From positions 1 through 19,304 of the forward strand of contig CAZSWR010000074.1 of NCBI GenBank assembly GCA_964610885.1: 19,304 nucleotides of DNA, written 5' to 3'. Positions 14,532 through 19,304 of this stretch are shown here, piece by piece (within the stretch, counting starts at the first letter, position 1; every line of letters starts with the position of its first letter). The notes below the pieces were generated by a model. That model did not search any database. It was not told the origin of the DNA and saw only the letters and a list, made by a program, of their open reading frames with translations. A program made the position numbers and the translations under genes. Source of the stretch: CAZSWR01 sp964610885 (GTDB lineage Bacteria > Bacteroidota > Ignavibacteria > Kapaibacteriales > UBA2268).

Positions 14532-16472
14532 ATGGCAAAGGTGTTAATAGTTGAAGATGAGAGTATTGTCGCGAAAGATATACAAAACAAATTGGAAGAC
14601 TTGGACCACGACGTCGTTGGGATCGTTTCTGCTGGCGAAAAAGTGATCCAGGCTGTCAGGGATACCAATCCAGACCTCGTGCTGATGGACATTCGGCTCG
14701 AGGGCGAAATGGACGGAATTCAGGCATCCGAAGACCTAAAGCAATTCTTTGACCTACCAGTTGTATTCCTCTCTTCGTATTCCAACGTGAACACGCTCAA
14801 GAGGGCAAAAATTGCAGAACCGTATGGCTACCTTTTGAAACCATACGAAGACCGAGAACTCTCCGTCGCAATAGATTTGGCCATTTACAAACACTCAGTA
14901 GAAAAACGAGTCAAAGAAGAAAGGCGCCGGTACGAAGAGATCCTTATTTCGATACCCGAAAGCATTATCACGACCGACCCACGCGGAAAAATTATTTTCA
15001 TGAACCCCAAAGCCGAAAAGCTATTCGGTTGCAAAGCCGAAGAAGCTGTTGGCCAGCCAATATATCGAATTATTGATGTCCAGAATTCCACTGTCGAGGA
15101 TATCATTGAAATCTATATACGCAAAATCTTCCTCTCGGGCCAGGAAATGGTACTTCCCGGCGCCAATACGCTTGTCAATAAAATTGGCGAAAAATTCGAT
15201 GTTTGCGGCGCGATCTCGCCTCTGGGAGATGGGCTTGGCTCGCTTAGCGGGCTGCTCTTCACTTTCTCTTTGCTTTGCGGCGAGCCTTCGGCAGACGATT
15301 GCCGCAAGCAAAGCGAACTCACCATGCAATCGATTATTATTGCAAGCATGGAACCGCTCATCCAAACTAACGAGCGCGGACTGATCACACTGTTTAACCC
15401 CGCCGCCGAAAGGCTGCTCCAATACGAACAAAACGAAGTCCTGAACAAGAATATAAATCTGATTTTCGCCGAGAAAAATGTTTCGTTCAACCTGCCTGTC
15501 CTCGATCACTACTTCGATAATGGAAAGGGATGGTACGGAAAAGTCAAGAATCAATCCGAATTCAAATTGATTAAAAAAGATGGCTCGTTCGTCAATGCAG
15601 AAATCTCCGTAGCGGGCGGGAAACACTTGGAAAAACGATTCTACGTGCTCACTATCCACGACCTTACGGACCGCACCTTCCGCCACTCCGAAATCCTTCA
15701 CGCCATCGAATCCGAAAAAAATGCTTGGCTCGAAGTGATTAACAAACTCCCGATCATTGTTTATATACTCGAACCCGATCACTCCATTTGGGTCAACGAA
15801 TACGCAATTCAAACCACCGGCTTCCAAATGAATGAATGGATGGCATTCGCCAAAGCAGGGCTGATTAAGAGCTTGAGCGCCAATCCCGAAGCAGAAAAAG
15901 AAATGTACGACAACAGGAGAAAAATGTCTCCCGGGAATAATGGCATCGGGTTCCACACGGAATTCCCCATCAAGACAAAATCCGGCCGAGAACTCACTCT
16001 GTTCTGCACCGAAACGCCGATCACATTCAACGAAAATGGCGAACCAACGAAGATACTCGGAACCGGAGTCGATATTTCCGAACGCAAATTTGCCGAAATG
16101 ATAATCCGCTCCAGCGAAGAACGGTTCCGCTCATTCTTCAACACAGTCGATATACCGCTCGCCCTCTTTACGATCGGTGGCGATATCATACAAACAAACA
16201 TCGCATTCTCATCGGCCCTTGGATACATCCCTGCCGAAATGACAGGCCTGAATTTCAGCCTGATCACCCCGGCCGAAGACTACATCAACGAACTCAATAC
16301 TCTTAAGAATACAGTCAATAACTCTGAATTTATGGTGAAGAATTTCCGCAAACGTTTCATTCATAAGAATGGTTCGATCGTGAATGCCGATGCAACCTAT
16401 TCGTTCATTATTGATTGCTCGAACCAACCGAAATATGGTATTTGCGTCGCGAAATTAACAGCCGAGAAATAG
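14532..16472 (+). CDS. Response regulator: receiver plus about four PAS domains, no output domain
   Basis: Cytoplasmic signalling protein of 646 residues. The receiver domain (about 1-118) has Glu8-Asp9, phospho-acceptor Asp53 in LVLMDIRL, Ser81/Ser82 and Lys103 (LLKP), so it should be functional. Four PAS-like modules follow: about 134-250, 265-385, 400-520 and 522-645. Several end in typical PAC phrases such as GTGVDISERKFAE. After the last PAS the protein stops; there is no kinase, GGDEF, EAL or DNA-binding domain, and only about 95 bases remain before the next gene, so this is not a visible frameshift. The ATG at 14532 is chosen over a TTG one codon upstream because GGAG (14522-14525) sits 6 bases before it. 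It probably works with the preceding HisKA_2 kinase, but the output is unknown. Confidence 0.88.
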   Translation: MAKVLIVEDESIVAKDIQNKLEDLDHDVVGIVSAGEKVIQAVRDTNPDLVLMDIRLEGEMDGIQASEDLKQFFDLPVVFLSSYSNVNTLKRAKIAEPYGYLLKPYEDRELSVAIDLAIYKHSVEKRVKEERRRYEEILISIPESIITTDPRGKIIFMNPKAEKLFGCKAEEAVGQPIYRIIDVQNSTVEDIIEIYIRKIFLSGQEMVLPGANTLVNKIGEKFDVCGAISPLGDGLGSLSGLLFTFSLLCGEPSADDCRKQSELTMQSIIIASMEPLIQTNERGLITLFNPAAERLLQYEQNEVLNKNINLIFAEKNVSFNLPVLDHYFDNGKGWYGKVKNQSEFKLIKKDGSFVNAEISVAGGKHLEKRFYVLTIHDLTDRTFRHSEILHAIESEKNAWLEVINKLPIIVYILEPDHSIWVNEYAIQTTGFQMNEWMAFAKAGLIKSLSANPEAEKEMYDNRRKMSPGNNGIGFHTEFPIKTKSGRELTLFCTETPITFNENGEPTKILGTGVDISERKFAEMIIRSSEERFRSFFNTVDIPLALFTIGGDIIQTNIAFSSALGYIPAEMTGLNFSLITPAEDYINELNTLKNTVNNSEFMVKNFRKRFIHKNGSIVNADATYSFIIDCSNQPKYGICVAKLTAEK

Positions 16473-16498
16473 TATTTTTCCACTGCTGCATAAGCACA

Positions 16499-16536
16499 AA
16501 AAAACTCGTACTCCGGAAAGGCAGTACGAGTTTTTT
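16499..16536. terminator. Strong bidirectional rho-independent terminator
   Basis: ACTCGTACT (16504-16512) pairs with AGTACGAGT (16523-16531). The flanking A-run and T-run extend the stem to 14 bp around a 10-base loop. The T-run after the right arm serves the receiver-PAS gene; the A-run reads as T's on the other strand and serves the convergent TonB-type gene. Confidence 0.92.
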
Positions 16537-16567
16537 ATATATAGCCGAATCGGCTCCGGGGGAATCG

Positions 16568-19030
16568 TTAGTCCCCGATCAGTTCTTCCTGGCGCGGAGT
16601 ATCGTTGCGTTTCGCCGATCCGAAGGTGCCGCTCTGCAACCTGAGCGACAGGCCGATCATTATATTCGGCACTTCAGGCCTGGACCATGTTTCGTTTGTG
16701 AAATATGTGCCACTCGATACAGAATGTGGCTTCATAGTATTCAGAAAGTTGCCAGCACGCACAAACATATTTAACTTATCTTTGATAATCTGGTAGCGGC
16801 AGCCCAAATCCATTGTAAATGTTTCATAAGTCTTGCCTTGGGCGGTTACGACCGGCGAGCGGTAACGCGAGTTCAGTTGTAGGGAGAGGTTTTCCGTGAA
16901 ATTCATCATCGAATTCAAGTTGAAGTTCCACGCATAGTCATCGTTTGTAACGTTGTCGTTGTATGAATTGCCTTCAATTTTGAACCTGTAATAGGACACG
17001 TCCGAGGTAATTTTCCACCAATCGAGAATTGGAGTCGAAACAGTGAATTCAAACCCATAGGAAGTGGAAGAATTCATATTCCTGTACGTGCTGCCAATCG
17101 TACCGTCAGGCATTATCTCTTGGAATGATGAAATGTTGTCATTCGTCCGGCGGTAGAATGCCTGTGGCAGAATCATAACCCTACCGAAATACTTCAATAT
17201 ATTGATTTCGTAGGCATTTGTGTATTCAGGTTTCAATCCCGGGTTGCCATAGTGAAGCGTCATTGGGTCCGTATAGTCGATAACCGGGCTTAGTTGGTCC
17301 ACTGTCGGGCGGTTTATGCGGCGGCTATAGCTTGCTTGGATTTTATCATCTTCGTTCAGGTTATAGATGACGTGAACGCTTGGGAAAAGACTAAAATAAT
17401 CATTGTCGTAAACCCCTTTTTTGTTGGCTTGGAGCGCTTTGTCCCATGCCTCTTGGTCGAGCGTGGTATTTGCACTCTCTGCGCGAAGGCCCACCATGAC
17501 GCTCATATTCAGAAGCGAACGGGAAATCGAGGCATAGGCAGAATTGATAGCTTCTTTGTATGTAAACTTGTTAAAAGACCGATTGTCATAAATCCAACTG
17601 GAACCGATCAGGCTGTCTTGATCGAATTTGCTATCTTCGTTGCGGAAGATACCTTTGTAGCCAACTTCGAGTTTAGTATTCTCCGAAAGGGGGCGTGTGT
17701 AGTCCGATTGGAGAACGAAATTGTCGAACCGGTCATCGCTATTCGACCGTGTGATAATCTTATTTTGCTCGATCAGTCCAGGGGCATCGAAAACAGTTTT
17801 GTTGTAATCGGCATCGGAATTCGTGTAGAAATTCGAATATGTTGCATCGATAGAGAACTTATGGCGCCCCATAATGTCCCATTTGTAGTCGTATTTCGCC
17901 GAGGCCTCCAGATTGGACGAAGGTCCTTTGGTGAAAGTTCTATTTGTATATTTGCCGATTAAGGCGTTCTGTGCATTATAAAAATTATTAACGATGTCCC
18001 GAGTGCTTTCGGAATTTGAATATCCATAGTTCAATTCCATATTGATCGAGGAGAGATTTGTCAGGTTGTACGAATACCTTGAGCGCAGGTTGTGGTTCTG
18101 CATATAGTTACGCCCATCGGATTCTTGATGAGTATTTTGGGTCGTGTCTGGCCTGAAGAGATACCTATCGGTTGTGCCTTCTGACGTGGACCACGACGAA
18201 CCGCCAAAATAATTAATAAAGAGGTTGGAATTGCCCTTGCCGTATCGGAAGCCGGCCATTCCGCGGTATTTATCGCCCCAACCTGTATTTGCGTTCAGCA
18301 TCAGATTCATGCCGCCGATTTTTGTTTTATCGATGACGATATTCAGGATACCGGAAATTCCATCGGGATCGTTTTTCGCGGATGGATTCGTGATAATTTC
18401 TATTTTTTCAATCATCTCTGCCGGAATGGTTTCGAGCATCCTCGTGCCACCGCCACCGCCAGGCCCACGGCCGCCGCCGCTGCCTTTGCCGTCGATTTGA
18501 ACTTGGACCTTGGTCGTGCCGCGGACTTTAATCCTTCCGTTGGCGTCCACTTCGACCATTGGAATGGTTTTCAACGCATCGACAGCGTTGCCGCCCTGCG
18601 TTAAATTGCTTTTCCCGACGTAGAACACTTTTTTATCCACTTCGTACTGGGTTTCCAGCCTTTCTGCCGTAACCACGACGCTCTTTGCCGAAAGGACGCT
18701 GTCGGTCATCATTACTTCGCCCAGATCAATTGTATTGCCATCGCGGCCAAGGAAAATCGGGCCGACATATTTCGTTGCATATCCGATCTGATTAAGTTTC
18801 AAATAATAGCCACCTTTGGAAAGGGAATTGAATTCAAACACGCCATCCTTCTTGGTCTTCATGCCCTTCAGAAGTGTCGAGTCCTTCAGTTTGTGCAGCG
18901 TAACCGCCGTGGATAGCATTGGTTTCATCTCGATCGAATCCATGACGATGCCGCGTATCGAATACTCCTCAGCAAATAAATCAATTGATGTCAGCAAGAT
19001 TAGTATCGCCATCAATATCTGTTTTTTCAT
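16568..19030 (-). CDS. TonB-dependent-receptor-like outer-membrane beta-barrel protein
   Basis: Outer-membrane protein of 820 residues, of the kind that carries a carboxypeptidase-regulatory-like domain before the plug (OMP_b-brl_3 group). A signal peptide (about 1-20, cleavage near LFA/EE) leads to the beta-sandwich domain (about 24-110). The plug (about 112-235) has the segments DALKTIPMVEV, KVRGTTKVQVQIDG and IEIITNPSAKNDPDGISG, typical of this group. A long barrel rich in alternating aromatic strands fills about 240-800. The last strand (NIMIGLSLRLQ) is followed by a hydrophilic tail of about 16 residues rather than ending on an aromatic. A Gly-rich insertion lies in the plug at 181-195. 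GAGG lies 7 bases before the ATG. The substrate is unknown, and no TonB or SusD partner is nearby. Confidence 0.9.
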   Translation of the reverse strand: MKKQILMAILILLTSIDLFAEEYSIRGIVMDSIEMKPMLSTAVTLHKLKDSTLLKGMKTKKDGVFEFNSLSKGGYYLKLNQIGYATKYVGPIFLGRDGNTIDLGEVMMTDSVLSAKSVVVTAERLETQYEVDKKVFYVGKSNLTQGGNAVDALKTIPMVEVDANGRIKVRGTTKVQVQIDGKGSGGGRGPGGGGGTRMLETIPAEMIEKIEIITNPSAKNDPDGISGILNIVIDKTKIGGMNLMLNANTGWGDKYRGMAGFRYGKGNSNLFINYFGGSSWSTSEGTTDRYLFRPDTTQNTHQESDGRNYMQNHNLRSRYSYNLTNLSSINMELNYGYSNSESTRDIVNNFYNAQNALIGKYTNRTFTKGPSSNLEASAKYDYKWDIMGRHKFSIDATYSNFYTNSDADYNKTVFDAPGLIEQNKIITRSNSDDRFDNFVLQSDYTRPLSENTKLEVGYKGIFRNEDSKFDQDSLIGSSWIYDNRSFNKFTYKEAINSAYASISRSLLNMSVMVGLRAESANTTLDQEAWDKALQANKKGVYDNDYFSLFPSVHVIYNLNEDDKIQASYSRRINRPTVDQLSPVIDYTDPMTLHYGNPGLKPEYTNAYEINILKYFGRVMILPQAFYRRTNDNISSFQEIMPDGTIGSTYRNMNSSTSYGFEFTVSTPILDWWKITSDVSYYRFKIEGNSYNDNVTNDDYAWNFNLNSMMNFTENLSLQLNSRYRSPVVTAQGKTYETFTMDLGCRYQIIKDKLNMFVRAGNFLNTMKPHSVSSGTYFTNETWSRPEVPNIMIGLSLRLQSGTFGSAKRNDTPRQEELIGD

Positions 19031-19069
19031 TCTGCGCCTCTTTTTTCAAAATATCATACGTCTCTTAGA

Positions 19070-19077
19070 CAAAATTA
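19070..19077 (-). promoter_or_regulatory. Candidate TAnnTTTG (-7) box of the TonB-type gene
   Basis: Read leftward this is TAATTTTG, an exact match to the Bacteroidota TAnnTTTG box, about 40 bases before the ATG. A T-rich stretch about 20 bases further upstream could stand in for the -33 element but is not a clean TTTG. The spacing to the start is plausible; confidence is low because only one box matches. Confidence 0.35.
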
Positions 19078-19127
19078 AGCATAGTAGGTTTATTTGATAT
19101 TCGAAAAAAATACAGCGACTGGAATTC

Positions 19128-19145
19128 TTGACATTTTCTTGTCAA
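19128..19145. promoter_or_regulatory. Perfect palindrome TTGACA-N6-TGTCAA, candidate operator
   Basis: An 18-bp perfect inverted repeat with a 6-base spacer, about 100 bases before the TonB-type start and about 50 bases upstream of its candidate -7 box. The size and symmetry suit a dimeric regulator. The TTGACA half read leftward has no -10 box 16-18 bases on, so it is not obviously a -35 element. Confidence 0.4.
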
Positions 19146-19155
19146 CCGACTGATA

Positions 19156-19190
19156 AAAAGTGGCAAGTAAAAAGGTAAAAGTAGCAAGTA
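19156..19190. repeat. Direct repeat of 14 bp, two copies 21 bp apart
   Basis: AAAAGTGGCAAGTA (19156-19169) and AAAAGTAGCAAGTA (19177-19190) differ at one position. Their offset is two helical turns, so a protein could bind both on the same DNA face. A decayed dispersed repeat is equally possible. Confidence 0.5.
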
Positions 19191-19266
19191 CATCCTGAAA
19201 GATGTGCCTCAACCTTCAGAAAGATTTTTCGCCTAAGAGCCTGTTGAACAAGTAGAAGAATTGCAA

Positions 19267-19286
19267 CAATGGGTTTCAACCCATTG
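19267..19286. repeat. REP-like hairpin at the window edge
   Basis: CAATGGGT (19267-19274) pairs perfectly with ACCCATTG (19279-19286) around the loop TTCA. A weaker hairpin, ACATC/GATGT (19190-19205), precedes it. The layout resembles the hairpin array at 4999-5133, and the element may continue beyond the window. Confidence 0.5.
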
Positions 19287-19304
19287 CATACGTCGCAGTA
19301 AGTC

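Noticed and set aside
15021..15956. 311-residue leftward open frame inside the receiver-PAS gene
   Set aside because: It is the longest shadow frame in the window, but it shows no motif, whereas the forward frame has clear PAS domains.

Overview
The window looks like a chromosomal segment from a motile, Gram-negative bacterium of the Bacteroidota/Chlorobiota superphylum, possibly an Ignavibacteria- or Kapabacteria-like lineage. This is inferred from the carboxypeptidase-regulatory-domain TonB-type outer-membrane barrel, the LytS/LytTR pair, the MeaB GTPase with an N-terminal extension, the weak Shine-Dalgarno sites and the frequent TTG/GTG starts. No rRNA or marker gene is present, so the placement is tentative. 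There are no rRNA, tRNA or CRISPR features and no recognisable transposase.

Region 1 (1-4990, rightward) is a signalling block. It holds the 3' part of a CheZ-type CheY-P phosphatase, a strong terminator, the chemotaxis kinase CheA, a LytS-type membrane histidine kinase that overlaps cheA by 4 bases, and a LytTR response regulator that overlaps the kinase by 20 bases. The last three genes are probably translationally coupled. The CheZ tail is unusual: three short acidic motifs resembling CheY-docking peptides are separated by Ala/Pro linkers, one of which is a 15-bp tandem repeat.

Region 2 (4991-5615) is a 625-base non-coding interval full of DNA structure. It has a run of six short hairpins (4999-5133), then a nested inverted repeat centred near 5365 (5249-5484) whose inner arms each contain their own hairpin. 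These look like REP/BIME- or MITE-type elements.

Region 3 (5616-11770) starts with a rightward orphan putative lipoprotein. It converges on a tightly packed leftward five-gene block, in transcription order hflX, meaB-like GTPase, rdgB-like XTP/dITP diphosphatase, MazG-like pyrophosphohydrolase, and an EptA-like five-helix membrane phosphoethanolamine transferase. The two nucleotide house-cleaning enzymes overlap by 4 bases.

Region 4 (11880-16472, rightward) holds a TPR-TM-PAS-HisKA_2 sensor kinase and a response regulator made of one receiver and about four PAS domains with no output domain. The pair probably forms a phosphorelay. It ends at a strong bidirectional terminator shared with region 5.

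Region 5 (16568-19304) is a leftward TonB-dependent-receptor-like outer-membrane protein. Its upstream region carries a perfect TTGACA-N6-TGTCAA palindrome, a 14-bp direct repeat and, at the window edge, another REP-like hairpin.
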